Source: Parvularcula sp. IMCC14364
Lineage (GTDB): Bacteria > Pseudomonadota > Alphaproteobacteria > Caulobacterales > Parvularculaceae
Assembly (NCBI RefSeq): GCF_030758415.1
Contig: NZ_CP132334.1
Coordinates: forward strand, 2,430,001-2,494,000
DNA: 64,000 nucleotides
Reading direction: 5' to 3'
The notes under the pieces are model-generated. The model searched no databases and had not been told where the DNA came from. It worked only from the letters and a program-made list of their open reading frames with translations. Numbering within the stretch: position 1 is the first letter of the stretch; each line of letters starts with the position of its first letter. A program made the translations under genes and the position numbers. This document shows, piece after piece, positions 1 through 9,244 of this stretch.

Positions 1-242
1 GCCGCGACAACCTGTAACTGATCTGACGGGCTGGACAGCATGAAGCGGAAATATTCCGTATTGCAGGCCGTGCGCACATTGATTGTCGGTCTGTCCTGCA
101 ATTCAGTTCTGACCTGCTCTGTGACCTTGCAGCTGGGTGCGATTGTCATCGACAGTTCAATGGTCACCTGATCGCCAGCCTGCGCTGCGGCAACCATGCC
201 CCACAACGCAACACAGACCATGCTCAAACAGATTTTACGCAT
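1..242 (-). CDS. Secreted protein, C-terminus outside window
   Basis: Reading from an ATG at 242 toward the window start gives at least 80 residues without a stop. The N-terminus is basic (MRKIC) followed by a hydrophobic stretch and an AAAQA|GDQ-type cleavage site near residue 22, a clear Sec signal peptide, so the product is exported. A purine-rich GGTGGG lies about 8 bases before the ATG. Two cysteines lie in the visible mature part (in PSCK and TACN), compatible with a periplasmic disulfide. I do not recognise the family. It follows the cyclase gene on the same strand after about 220 bases. The gene runs off the left edge, so its length and function are unknown. Confidence 0.6.
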   Translation of the reverse strand, partial: MRKICLSMVCVALWGMVAAAQAGDQVTIELSMTIAPSCKVTEQVRTELQDRPTINVRTACNTEYFRFMLSSPSDQLQVVA

Positions 243-462
243 ACTGTACCCACCAGAAACTGGGGGCAGAATACGGCGATCAGTTTAAGGAAGAGCAAAT
301 TTTTAAGAAGATTTTCATTAAGGTTATCAGACAGTTAAGGATAATGACTGGTAACCTTCCGGATGACAGAGGCAACCATCCACATCGGGCTTAACGTCTG
401 CAAGACACCTGATTGCCTGAGGCAGCCCAGAAAACCTGAAACAGTACCCTAACCGGGCAAGC

Positions 463-2781
463 CTATTTCGATGTTGCCTGGTAGACGCCATCCCAGTCTT
501 CGCCTGGCGGGTTCTGGCGATATTCATCGATGCGGGTTTGCATGACATCATAATAGCCGTCCACGAACCATGTTGCGGCCAGTGGTCTTGCTTCTGCCGC
601 AATGCCCTCAGCTTCATCCCAGTCCTGCGAACGATACGCAGCAAGATAAGCGGTCTGGAGTTGCTGCCAGTCCTTATAGGTCTGGGTCTGCGCCTCTTTC
701 TCGTCGCCCACCAGCGTATAAATCGTTTCTGGTGCCTGGCGGCCGACCACGCGCAGCTGATCCACCTCGACGCGGGCAAAGTCAGGTGCCCCTTCAGCCG
801 TCGCGCTGCCGATGATGATGTGCAGTTTGTATTGCTTGGTCAGGCCTTCCACGCGGGATGACAGGTTCACCGCATCGCCCAGCACCGAATAGGCAAAGCG
901 CTGTGTCGAGCCCATATTGCCGACGCTACAGGGGCCGGAATTGAGGCCGATCCCGATATTCGTCTCCACCGGGAGCGGTGCATTTTCAGGGTCATTATGG
1001 AATTGCTTGTTCATTTCCCGCAATGTGTGGATCATTTGCAGCGAACCACGACAGGCGTTGCGGGCATGGTCCGGGTCATCCAGCGGCGCATTCCAGAAAC
1101 TCATGATCGCATCGCCGATATATTTGTCGATTGTCGATTTTGAATCCATCAGAATTTCGGTCATGGGTGTCAGGAAATTGTTGAGGAACAAAATCAGTTC
1201 CTGTGGTGACAGTTGCTCGGAGATTTTCGAGAAGCTCCGTATGTCGCAGAACAGGATGGTAATGTCCTTCTCAACCCCACCAAGCTGCAGAAGGGACGGG
1301 TCTTCAGCGATCTGGTCAACCATGTCGGGCGACAGGTAATGGTCAAACGCGCCGCGAATCTCGGCTTTCTCAGATTCGGTCAGATAGAAGCTGGAGATAA
1401 TCGTCACCATGGAGATGAAAACCAGTGCTGCTGCCGCAAAGGTCGGATCAAACAGGATCTGGCTTTCCGTGTACTGCAACCAGGAGAACAAGAAGAGCGC
1501 GATCAGGGAGATAACCGTGATCAGGCCCCCGCGCACCGCACCAAGGAATGAAAGCATGAATGCCAGGATTGTCCCGCCGACGAGGATGATAATACCAACA
1601 ACGCTCTGGCCCCAATAGGGATTGACCAGAAACTGTTCTGTAAGCATCTGTTCAATCATCTGGGCGTGAATCAGCACCCCGGGATACGACCCGTTCATGG
1701 GTGTGGAACGCAAATCGAGCAGGCCGGGTGCCGATGGTCCGATCAAAATAATGTGTCCGGCTAATTGCTCCTGCAATTCCTGCATACTATAGGCGCCTGG
1801 CGTACCTGTCCCGGCCTTGATCACTTTCCAGGCCGGAATGCGGCGCTCTGGGCGTTCCTCGGAATAATGCACCAGAAACTCACCCTGGCTATTCGTCGGA
1901 ATCTGGAAGTCACCAATTTCCGAAACGATACGAACGGTAGAAACAAAAGCAGGGCCTTCACTACCACTACCAAACTCCCCGCTGCCTGAAGAACTTTTAA
2001 TCTGTATCGTACCAGCACCGATTGCCACACGTAATGCCTCCAGAGACAGGGACGGGAAAATCTGTTCGTCGATCCGCGCAAGCAATGGCGCTTTACGGAT
2101 CACGCCGCCATCAATACTGGCCACACTGACGAAGCCGGAGCCTTGCGCGCCCTCGTCGATTACCGGCAAAGTTCGCGTAGATGTTTCATAGGCCGGCATC
2201 TGATCTTTGGCGCTCGCACCAATTTCTACAAAGCCGTAGCGCACTGGCGGCAGCACTTGCTCCCTGCCCTCTTCCAGACGCGGTGTGAGAAAATACCCTG
2301 TGACAATATTTGTCTGGGTCTGGGCAAAACTCTGCCCGAGATAGGCATCATGGTCAGGCAGGGCCGTGATGGCGTCGAACGCCTCGAAAGAAAGACCGTT
2401 GTTCAGAAGCATCCCGGCGATATTGCCCGGCGATGTGCGGTCAGGCTCAGAGAACACGACGTCGTATACCACCGCCGCAGCGCCGATCTGGCCCAGCTTG
2501 ATGCTCATATCGGCAAAATCTGTCCGCGGCCACGGCCACTGGCCCAGCACTTCCAGAGATTCATCATCAATATCGATGACTTTAACAGGTGCCTCAACAT
2601 ACTCGCGCGGCTGCTGGCGCTGATATTCATCAAACAGCAAATTGCCCACATCTTTCAGGGCAGAGGGAAAACTATAGAAAGAGAAAAGCGCCAGCACCAC
2701 ACTTGCCAGCCCCAGAAACAACGGGATCAGCTTTTTGCTGCGTCCGACAAGAAGCCTAATTCTCTGTGCATTATCAGCCAC
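463..2781 (-). CDS. CHASE2-domain class III adenylate cyclase
   Basis: A 772-residue membrane-bound nucleotide cyclase. After an N-terminal membrane segment (about residues 18-40) comes a periplasmic CHASE2 sensor (motif VIDIDDESL, then QWPWPR), three membrane segments around residues 390-470, and a C-terminal class III catalytic domain from about residue 500. The two metal aspartates (FCDIRSFS and YIGDAIMSFW), the adenine-selecting lysine of DKYIGD and the GDAVNLSSR catalytic Asn/Arg are all present, so it should convert ATP to cAMP. The start is a GTG with a GAGGGGG ribosome site 6 bases upstream. It faces the beta-barrel and FecR genes. CHASE2 cyclases are often found near FecR proteins. 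The signal sensed is unknown. Confidence 0.92.
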   Translation of the reverse strand: MADNAQRIRLLVGRSKKLIPLFLGLASVVLALFSFYSFPSALKDVGNLLFDEYQRQQPREYVEAPVKVIDIDDESLEVLGQWPWPRTDFADMSIKLGQIGAAAVVYDVVFSEPDRTSPGNIAGMLLNNGLSFEAFDAITALPDHDAYLGQSFAQTQTNIVTGYFLTPRLEEGREQVLPPVRYGFVEIGASAKDQMPAYETSTRTLPVIDEGAQGSGFVSVASIDGGVIRKAPLLARIDEQIFPSLSLEALRVAIGAGTIQIKSSSGSGEFGSGSEGPAFVSTVRIVSEIGDFQIPTNSQGEFLVHYSEERPERRIPAWKVIKAGTGTPGAYSMQELQEQLAGHIILIGPSAPGLLDLRSTPMNGSYPGVLIHAQMIEQMLTEQFLVNPYWGQSVVGIIILVGGTILAFMLSFLGAVRGGLITVISLIALFLFSWLQYTESQILFDPTFAAAALVFISMVTIISSFYLTESEKAEIRGAFDHYLSPDMVDQIAEDPSLLQLGGVEKDITILFCDIRSFSKISEQLSPQELILFLNNFLTPMTEILMDSKSTIDKYIGDAIMSFWNAPLDDPDHARNACRGSLQMIHTLREMNKQFHNDPENAPLPVETNIGIGLNSGPCSVGNMGSTQRFAYSVLGDAVNLSSRVEGLTKQYKLHIIIGSATAEGAPDFARVEVDQLRVVGRQAPETIYTLVGDEKEAQTQTYKDWQQLQTAYLAAYRSQDWDEAEGIAAEARPLAATWFVDGYYDVMQTRIDEYRQNPPGEDWDGVYQATSK

Positions 2782-3015
2782 GATAACCCCCTCATAATGC
2801 CGATTTGTTAACCTTTAACCCGGAGTTGGCCCCGGCGTCCAGCAACACATTGCCCGAAAATAACTGCCGAGGTGCTAATCCGGCCATGGCACACCATAAA
2901 GGTGTGGGAGAAAAACATTTCTGGCATGGTATTTGAGGGCTTGCTCTTGTTTCACTTAGTATCCTACACTCAAAAATAAGTGTGGTACTCATTGACAGGG
3001 AGGGGGACTCATCCT

Positions 3016-4365
3016 GTGACTTTTGCTATTTCCAATTTGACTGAAACCAGCCGACGCATTGCGAAAATCGCTGCTGCGCTGGCCGTTTCCGCCAGTATCT
3101 CCGCTCTGGCTGCTGCCCAGGCGCAGGATACGATCACCTTTGACGACGTTTTCAGTAACCCTGACGACAAACAGTTGAACATTGATTACGCCCGCCAGGA
3201 AGCTGCTGCGGGTAATCTTCTTGCTTCTGCTGCAACGCTTGAACGGCTTCTGCTGACTGACCCGAACTGGGACGAAGCCCGCCTGTTCTATGCCGCAGTG
3301 CTATATCGCCTCGCCGATTACTCGGGCGCTGAGCGAGAAGTACGAATTCTTGAAGGGCGTTCGCTGTCTCCACAACTTCAGGAACAGCTTGAAGACTTCA
3401 AAGGCCGTATTGACAACAAACAGAGAAAGACAAGGCTGAGCGGCAGCATTGCCGTCGGCTTCACCTATGATGATAACGTGGCGGTCAATAATGACGACCC
3501 GTCAATCGATCCGAATAATGCCCCTACTCAGTCTGATGAAGCCTTCACTTTCCGCGCACGCGGCAAGTATGAATATGAAATTGGCGGCGAGCAGGATCTG
3601 AAATTTGTTGCCCTCTTCAGCACGCTCAGCAAGCGCTATGATGATTTCGGCCGCGTTGATTTCAACTTCATCGCCGCCCGCACCGGCTTTGAGGGGGCCA
3701 ATGGCCCTTACGACTGGCGCATTCTGGCTGATTTCAAGAACCTTGATATTGTCGGTGACCAGTATCTGCGTGAAGGCGGTGCAAGCGTCCGCGTCCGCCG
3801 TGAGATGACGGCCCAAACGTCGCTCCAGCTTGATGCAGATGCGAGCTATCAGGAATATGACAACATCACGATCGGCAACACAGAGACCCTGTTTGAAGAT
3901 CAGCGTGCCGGGCTCAAATATACAGTGATTGGCTCCGTGAACCATAAGTTCGACAGCCAGACACGTGGCAGCGTCGGCATCGGCTATCAGAAGAAAGAAG
4001 CTGATTTCGAAGCTTACGAGTTCGACACAGCCTTCTTCACGACTTCACTCAGCCGCAGCTTCAAAAACGGCTCCTACGCGATTGGTAGTTACTTCTATCG
4101 TGACGTTGAATATGCCGCACCGGACACAATTGTTGTGCCGGGTGCAACCGAGCCACGCGAAGAAGACCGGCATTATGCCCGCGTCGCTGTTGGCGTGCCT
4201 GTCGGGGCCGTCTTCGAAAGTGAAAACGCCAATCTGCAGGAAACACTTGATGATCTGCGGGTTGAATTTTCAGTCTTCTATGACGACCGTCAGGCAAATT
4301 TCGATGTTTACGACTACGACAATACAGGCGCTGAAGTTCAGCTGATCTGGAATTTTGACCGTTAA
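3016..4365 (+). CDS. Outer-membrane beta-barrel protein with N-terminal TPR-like region
   Basis: About 449 residues from a GTG at 3016, chosen because GGGAGGGGG lies just upstream; an in-frame GTG at 2980 would add 12 residues that spoil the signal peptide. The signal peptide ends near AAAQAQ|DT. Residues about 35-125 form TPR-like helices (DYARQEAAAGN, DPNWDEARLFYAAVLYRL). The rest is rich in alternating aromatic/polar strands and ends LIWNFDR, typical of a beta-barrel. The layout resembles Slam/DUF560-type proteins. It is followed 33 bases later by a FecR gene on the same strand and diverges from the CHASE2 cyclase, so the three probably form one envelope-signalling unit. The substrate is unknown. 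Confidence 0.75.
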   Translation: MTFAISNLTETSRRIAKIAAALAVSASISALAAAQAQDTITFDDVFSNPDDKQLNIDYARQEAAAGNLLASAATLERLLLTDPNWDEARLFYAAVLYRLADYSGAEREVRILEGRSLSPQLQEQLEDFKGRIDNKQRKTRLSGSIAVGFTYDDNVAVNNDDPSIDPNNAPTQSDEAFTFRARGKYEYEIGGEQDLKFVALFSTLSKRYDDFGRVDFNFIAARTGFEGANGPYDWRILADFKNLDIVGDQYLREGGASVRVRREMTAQTSLQLDADASYQEYDNITIGNTETLFEDQRAGLKYTVIGSVNHKFDSQTRGSVGIGYQKKEADFEAYEFDTAFFTTSLSRSFKNGSYAIGSYFYRDVEYAAPDTIVVPGATEPREEDRHYARVAVGVPVGAVFESENANLQETLDDLRVEFSVFYDDRQANFDVYDYDNTGAEVQLIWNFDR

Positions 4366-4398
4366 TGCGGTCATAACAACCACGGGAGACGAGGAGAT

Positions 4399-5367
4399 AT
4401 GACCATGGTGCCCACTACTGTCCTGAAAAGCGTGGCGACTGCCGCCATGCTGACTGCAACCGCATCTATCTTGATGCCGGCCGCTGCCCAGCAAACTGAA
4501 ATTGGCGTCAATGCCGCTGTGCGCAACGATGTGACCCTGCAATCCGCTGGCGAAGCACCGCGTGACGCGGTCGTCAAAGGCGAGGTTTACCTCGGTGACA
4601 AAGTGGAAAGTGGTGCTGCAGGTGCCCTGCAAATTCTGCTGAAAGACGAGACCGTTTTCACAGCCGGTCCCAACTCCTCCATCATAATCGACGAGTTTGT
4701 CTACAATCCGGCGACCGCTGACGGCAATATGTCTGCAAATATCGCCCGCGGCACTTTCCGCTTCATGTCCGGCAAGATTGCGTCGAACCCGAACAATGTG
4801 AAGCTAAACTCACCTGTCGCCACCATGGGTGTACGCGGCACAATGATTGAAGGTGTTATCGGACAGGATGCTGTTGACCTTGCGCGGTCTGAAGGCCTGA
4901 TCGACGATACATCGGGTGTCGATGCAGACAACGCCCTGCTGGTTGTTCTGCGTGGCCCTGGCCGTGAAAATCAGGGCACGAACAAGCGCGGTGAACTGGA
5001 CGTGATTACCACAACCAGCAGCAAGCGTCTTGATGAAGCTGGCCAGGCGGCCTTTGTGCCGGCCGCTGGCTCTACCGTCTTCGGTCCGTTCACGCTTTCT
5101 GTTGAGGCACTGGATGTCTTCAGTTCCAATCTGCGCACAGCGCCAACAGGGGCCAGCACCGGCGAAGGTGGCATCGGCAATGTTGATGAAGCATCTGGTG
5201 GCGACTCTGCCATCTCCGAAGATTCAGGTATCAATTTCGACATTGATGAAACTGAAATTCTTGAAGACCTGAACGACGCGACAGACGCGGCGGATGCTGG
5301 CAACGAGCCAGACTTCCCAACAGGTCCTGAGTGTGACATCAACCCTGATCAAACAGGTTGTAACTGA
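4399..5367 (+). CDS. FecR-domain periplasmic protein
   Basis: 322 residues with a signal peptide (cleavage near PAAAQQ|TE) and a FecR fold at about residues 55-150: YLGDKVESGAAGALQILLKDET, then FRFMSGKI and SPVATMGVRGT, the usual end of the FecR core. The C-terminal part is acidic and low-complexity (many D, E and G residues). There is no membrane anti-sigma segment, so this is the stand-alone secreted FecR type rather than the iron-citrate sigma regulator. ATG at 4399 has GAGGAG 5 bases upstream. It lies in one transcript with the beta-barrel gene and ends at a strong intrinsic terminator. Possible role: ligand binding or surface structure linked to the neighbouring cyclase; not shown by the sequence. 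Confidence 0.88.
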   Translation: MTMVPTTVLKSVATAAMLTATASILMPAAAQQTEIGVNAAVRNDVTLQSAGEAPRDAVVKGEVYLGDKVESGAAGALQILLKDETVFTAGPNSSIIIDEFVYNPATADGNMSANIARGTFRFMSGKIASNPNNVKLNSPVATMGVRGTMIEGVIGQDAVDLARSEGLIDDTSGVDADNALLVVLRGPGRENQGTNKRGELDVITTTSSKRLDEAGQAAFVPAAGSTVFGPFTLSVEALDVFSSNLRTAPTGASTGEGGIGNVDEASGGDSAISEDSGINFDIDETEILEDLNDATDAADAGNEPDFPTGPECDINPDQTGCN

Positions 5368-5393
5368 TCCTCAGCTGAAAGTTCAGCAAACGG

Positions 5394-5422
5394 AAAAGCC
5401 GCTCGTTTGAGCGGCTTTTTTG
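5394..5422 (+). terminator. Intrinsic terminator after the FecR gene
   Basis: An 11-base perfect inverted repeat (AAAAGCCGCTC / GAGCGGCTTTT) with a GTTT loop is followed by further T residues. It lies 27 bases after the FecR stop and closes the barrel-FecR transcript. Confidence 0.92.
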
Positions 5423-5505
5423 TTGGGAAGCTTATGAAACTGATAATGTGGATGCCTGCCCACTGCTTGGCGGCGCTGGCTTTAAGTCAACAGGCCCCCT
5501 CCTGC

Positions 5506-7014
5506 TTATTCCTCGTCGCGCAGGCCTGTTATACCAGCCAGATCCTCCGCATAGGTTTTCTTGGTATCCACCTCCATGCCACGCTGGATCTGAATGCGCT
5601 GGGCTTGCGGTGACCCTGCCCCGTGCAGGGACTCAGTGAGATAACCCACCGCATTGCGGCCAAGCGTCATGTTTTCAATCAGGCGCAACATGCGCTGGCG
5701 CACTTCCACCGGCATGTTGGAGCGCCCGCGCAGATATTTCTTCAGCATGGGACCTGTTGTCTCATCCTCAAAATCAGCCTCCGCCGGCATGGTCACCATC
5801 AGCCCTCCCGCCAGATCCTGCGCGAAGCGTGAAATCTCGTATGGGAACCGCGTCACGTTATGCTTGCAGACATTGGCCAGCATCTGGTCATTGATATAGA
5901 TGCCGGATGGCAGCTCTTGCGCCTCATGGCTGGAGGCGATGGCTGATGAATAGATCGTCTCATTGAGATGGGTCATCTCAACCAGCTTGTCCTTGATATG
6001 ACTGGCGTGATCGGCCCCGTTATATTCGGCAATAGACGCCGCTGCCCCCACGAGCACATCGCCAAGGCCTGTCTTGCAGACATAACTTGCCCGATGATAG
6101 GAGGTGAAGCGCGCGACCATTTCCTGCGCGAATTCATATTCGCCGTCCATCATAACGTGCGCCCACGGAATGAATACATCATCGAATACCGCCAGCACTT
6201 CCTGGCCACCATAGGTCGCGTTGCCCTTGTCAATCTCTCCCATTTCCATGGCCCGCGTGTCACAGGACTGGCGGCCATAGATATAGGTAATGCCTTTCGC
6301 ATCCCCCGGCACCAGACCGGCCACTGCATAGTCACGATCAGATTCACTGAGATTCATTGTCGGCATCAACGCAATCCAGTGACTGTTCAGACCGCCCGTC
6401 ATATGTGCCTTGGCACCGCGCACATAAATGCCGTCCTCATCGCGTTTGACGATGCGCATGAACAGGTCCGGGTCCGCCTGATCACTCGGGCGCTTAGACC
6501 TGTCCCCTTTCGGGTCGGTCATGCCAGCCGCAATCATGACGTTATTTGTCTGCGCCTGCTTCAGGAAGGTCAGGAAACGCTCATGATAGGACGTCTGGTG
6601 TTTCTGGTCGATGTCATAGGTTATGGAATGCAGCACACTGATGGCATCAAGGCCGGTACAACGCTGGAAGCAGGTGCCTGTCAGTTGCCCGAGGCGGCGC
6701 TGCATCCTGTTTTTCATCACCAGATCCTGCGGAGCGCCTACAATATGCAGAAAGCGGTTCACCGGCGCGTCAACAAGATCACTATGCGCTGTCGCCAGTT
6801 CAGGGTCTTCCACGGCCAATTCGTAGGTTTTCCTCAGGGCATTGATTGAAGGGCGGATGATCGGGTGCTCCACGTAATCATCAACCGTCTTGCCAAACAT
6901 GTGCACGGTCAGCTCCCGCCCGCGCAGGGAATTCACATAATCCTCGCCGGTTTTGATCGGCTTGAACCTGCTCCAGCGTGTCTGCGCTGTTTCTTTGTGT
7001 TCAATCTTTGCCAT
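5506..7014 (-). CDS. 4-hydroxybutyryl-CoA dehydratase-like Fe-S flavoprotein (HpaB/AbfD family)
   Basis: A 502-residue member of the HpaB/AbfD flavoprotein family. Family features: a start region with YMFG-type motif (VHMFGKTVDDYVEHP), YGRQSCDTR near residue 246 and QEVLAVFDDVFIP. Unlike the 4-hydroxyphenylacetate hydroxylases it carries the cluster ligands of 4-hydroxybutyryl-CoA dehydratase: C115 and C119 (CFQRC), H307 and C313. In the clostridial enzyme the His-Cys pair is spaced HX6C; here it is HX5C (HRASYVC). Known family chemistry is radical dehydration of 4-hydroxyacyl-CoA or vinylacetyl-CoA isomerisation. The ATG at 7014 has AAAGGCGAG upstream. It lies 14 bases after a CoA-racemase-like gene. 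The true substrate is unknown. Confidence 0.85.
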   Translation of the reverse strand: MAKIEHKETAQTRWSRFKPIKTGEDYVNSLRGRELTVHMFGKTVDDYVEHPIIRPSINALRKTYELAVEDPELATAHSDLVDAPVNRFLHIVGAPQDLVMKNRMQRRLGQLTGTCFQRCTGLDAISVLHSITYDIDQKHQTSYHERFLTFLKQAQTNNVMIAAGMTDPKGDRSKRPSDQADPDLFMRIVKRDEDGIYVRGAKAHMTGGLNSHWIALMPTMNLSESDRDYAVAGLVPGDAKGITYIYGRQSCDTRAMEMGEIDKGNATYGGQEVLAVFDDVFIPWAHVMMDGEYEFAQEMVARFTSYHRASYVCKTGLGDVLVGAAASIAEYNGADHASHIKDKLVEMTHLNETIYSSAIASSHEAQELPSGIYINDQMLANVCKHNVTRFPYEISRFAQDLAGGLMVTMPAEADFEDETTGPMLKKYLRGRSNMPVEVRQRMLRLIENMTLGRNAVGYLTESLHGAGSPQAQRIQIQRGMEVDTKKTYAEDLAGITGLRDEE

Positions 7015-7028
7015 GCTCTGCTCGCCTT

Positions 7029-8156
7029 TCAGTTGATTGCCTTGCTTGCCCGCAGGTCATCTCTTTGTGATGCCGAGAGGCCCAGGTCGCTCAAAATCTC
7101 GTCTGTATGCGCGCCAATCGCCGGGGCCGCAGACGGGGCTCTTGTCTTGCTGACAGAATAGCGCGGTGCCGGGGCGGGCAGCTTATGCCCATCCACCTCC
7201 GTGAAAGTCTGGCGCGCCTGATTATGCGGGTGGTCAGGCGCCTCCGACAGGGACAGCACCGGCGCAAAACAGATCTCCGCATCTTCCAGCAGGGCACACC
7301 ATTCATCGCGCGTTCTGGTTTTGAAAATTGCCGTGAGCTGTTCTTTCAACTCCGGCCAGCTGTCAGGGTCCTGCTGCGCGTCGAAGGCCGGGTCATCGAG
7401 GCCAAGCGCATCGCGCAAATTCGCATAAAACTGTGTTTCGATCGCGCCAATGGAAATCCACTTTCCATCTTTCGTTTCGTACACATCATAATAATGGGAG
7501 CCGGTATCAATGATATTCTGTCCCGGCATATCCTGCCACATGCCGGAGGCTTTGAACCCCCAGGTCAGGCTAGCCAGCAAAGCAGAACCATCTGTCATCG
7601 CACAGTCAATCACTTGGCCCTGCGCACCGTTCTTCACCGCGAGTAAGGCACTGACCATGCCAAAAGCCAGCATCATCGCACCGCCGCCGAAGTCACCAAG
7701 ATAATTTACCGGCGGCGTCGGTTTCTCACCCGCCCGGCCACAGGAATGAAGAACACCGGAAAGCGCAATATAGTTGATGTCATGGCCCGGCGCCTGTGCA
7801 TAAGGGCCGGTCTGGCCCCACCCCGTCATCCGGCCATAGACAAGCCCGGGATTGCGCTTGAGCAGATCATCCGGGCCAAGGCCCAGCCGCTCCATCACAC
7901 CGGGGCGGTTACCTTCAATCAGCCCGTCAGCTGTATCAACCAGCTTGCGCGCCAGTTCAGCGCCTTCCGGCTGCTTGATATTGATGACGATGGACTTGCG
8001 CCCGCGCGCGAGCGGGTCAACGGGCGGAATGCGCATACCGCCGCGCTCAATGCGAATGACTTCCGCCCCGTGATCGGCCAGCATCATGCCACAAAACGGG
8101 CCAGGCCCGATCCCGGCGAATTCAACGATACGGATACCTTCCAGCGGCCCCGGCAT
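7029..8156 (-). CDS. Alpha-methylacyl-CoA racemase-like CaiB/BaiF family protein
   Basis: About 375 residues of the family III CoA-transferase fold. Sequence features point to the racemase branch: LAGIGPGPF-type N-terminus (FAGIGPGPFCGMMLADHGA), RPGVMERLGLGP, and the catalytic pair His125 (GHDINY) and Asp155 (NYLGDFGGG), nearly the same numbering as mycobacterial Mcr. Known reaction: epimerising 2-methylacyl-CoA esters. ATG 8156 is preferred because AGGGAG lies about 10 bases upstream; ATG 8165 would add three residues but sits on top of the ribosome site. It is the first gene of an operon with the AbfD-like gene (14-base gap), which suggests a shared pathway acting on branched or hydroxylated acyl-CoA esters. 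A CoA-transferase role cannot be excluded. Confidence 0.85.
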   Translation of the reverse strand: MPGPLEGIRIVEFAGIGPGPFCGMMLADHGAEVIRIERGGMRIPPVDPLARGRKSIVINIKQPEGAELARKLVDTADGLIEGNRPGVMERLGLGPDDLLKRNPGLVYGRMTGWGQTGPYAQAPGHDINYIALSGVLHSCGRAGEKPTPPVNYLGDFGGGAMMLAFGMVSALLAVKNGAQGQVIDCAMTDGSALLASLTWGFKASGMWQDMPGQNIIDTGSHYYDVYETKDGKWISIGAIETQFYANLRDALGLDDPAFDAQQDPDSWPELKEQLTAIFKTRTRDEWCALLEDAEICFAPVLSLSEAPDHPHNQARQTFTEVDGHKLPAPAPRYSVSKTRAPSAAPAIGAHTDEILSDLGLSASQRDDLRASKAIN

Positions 8157-8293
8157 GATGCACATTCTCCCTGTAGTTTTTCACCGCAGAATCACACGCA
8201 GCACCGGCAAATACAACCGTCAGCCGCAGCTTTAGCGCCAGAACATGTCATGCTTGCTGATTGTGGTTGCCCGGCAGCGCCGAAAAAAACACA

Positions 8294-9244
8294 ATGCTGA
8301 ACATGAAAGAAACCTATGAAAATGTGCTGCCATGGTATCTGGCGCAACTGGAGGCGGGCCACCGCGCTGCGCTGGCCACATTAGTACGCGCCGATGGTTC
8401 CTCGCCGCGCCCTGTTGGCAGCCAGATCGCGGTCACGCAGGATGGCCGTCATTTTGGCTATATCACCGGTGGCTGCGCTGAGGCGGCCATCCATGATGAA
8501 GCCGTTCAGGTGATCCGCACCGGGACACCCAGATTGCTGCGCTATGGTGAGGGATCTGCTTTCATGGATATTCAGCTGCCCTGCGGCGCGGGCATTGATG
8601 TGCTGATCAGTTCCCCTACCCTGTCCGCGATCGAGGAGGTCCTTTCCGGTCTCAGCGCGCGCCAGCCTGTCGCCCTGAACCTGCTGGGTGACGCTGACAC
8701 AGCCCCGAAGATGCGTGGTTTCACGCAGGACCCGGCACCAGATGAGACATGGGTCAAAAACTACACACCCGCCCCGGCCCTGCAGATCATTGGCCGCGGG
8801 CCGATCGTTGCCGCGCTGGCCACACTGGCTGCGACCGCCGATTTCGAGGTGCATGTCGCAACGCCGGATACGGATATTTCAGACGCTTCCTTTCCTGCAA
8901 CAGCGGTTGACCATATGACGACGCCAGAGCGGTATAGCCCCGCCTTCACGGATCAGTGGTCAGCCGGCGTTCTCCTGTTTCATGACCATGAATGGGAGCC
9001 ACCCACGCTCCTCAAACTTATCCGTACAGACTGCTTTTATCTGGCAGCGCTCGGCAGCCAGAAAACACACGCGCAGCGATGCGAACAATTGCGCGGCATG
9101 GGCGTTGAGGAGAAACAGCTTGCCCGCATTTCCGGCCCTGCCGGCCTTGATATTGGCGCCCGCACGCCGCAGGAAATAGCCGTCTCCATTCTGGCTGAAG
9201 TGATTGCCGCTTTCAGAAAAAGTGAGCCCGTAAAAGGTGCATGA
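8294..9244 (+). CDS. XdhC-family molybdenum enzyme maturation factor
   Basis: 316 residues with the XdhC/CoxI layout: an N-terminal domain (ATLVRADGSSPRPVGSQIAV, GGCAEAAIHDEA, PCGAGIDVLI) and a C-terminal Rossmann-like domain (LQIIGRGPIVAALATLA, YLAALGSQKTHAQR). The family binds molybdenum cofactor and supports its sulfuration and insertion into xanthine dehydrogenase-type enzymes. ATG at 8294 is used (a second ATG lies at 8303); no strong ribosome site is visible. The gene overlaps the MocA-like gene by 8 bases, so the two are translated together. No molybdenum hydroxylase gene is in this window, so the client enzyme lies elsewhere. Confidence 0.88.
   Translation: MLNMKETYENVLPWYLAQLEAGHRAALATLVRADGSSPRPVGSQIAVTQDGRHFGYITGGCAEAAIHDEAVQVIRTGTPRLLRYGEGSAFMDIQLPCGAGIDVLISSPTLSAIEEVLSGLSARQPVALNLLGDADTAPKMRGFTQDPAPDETWVKNYTPAPALQIIGRGPIVAALATLAATADFEVHVATPDTDISDASFPATAVDHMTTPERYSPAFTDQWSAGVLLFHDHEWEPPTLLKLIRTDCFYLAALGSQKTHAQRCEQLRGMGVEEKQLARISGPAGLDIGARTPQEIAVSILAEVIAAFRKSEPVKGA

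Noticed and set aside
5968-6849. 293-residue plus-strand frame opposite the AbfD-like gene
   Set aside because: Shadow of a gene with clear family motifs; His/Arg-rich composition typical of antisense frames.
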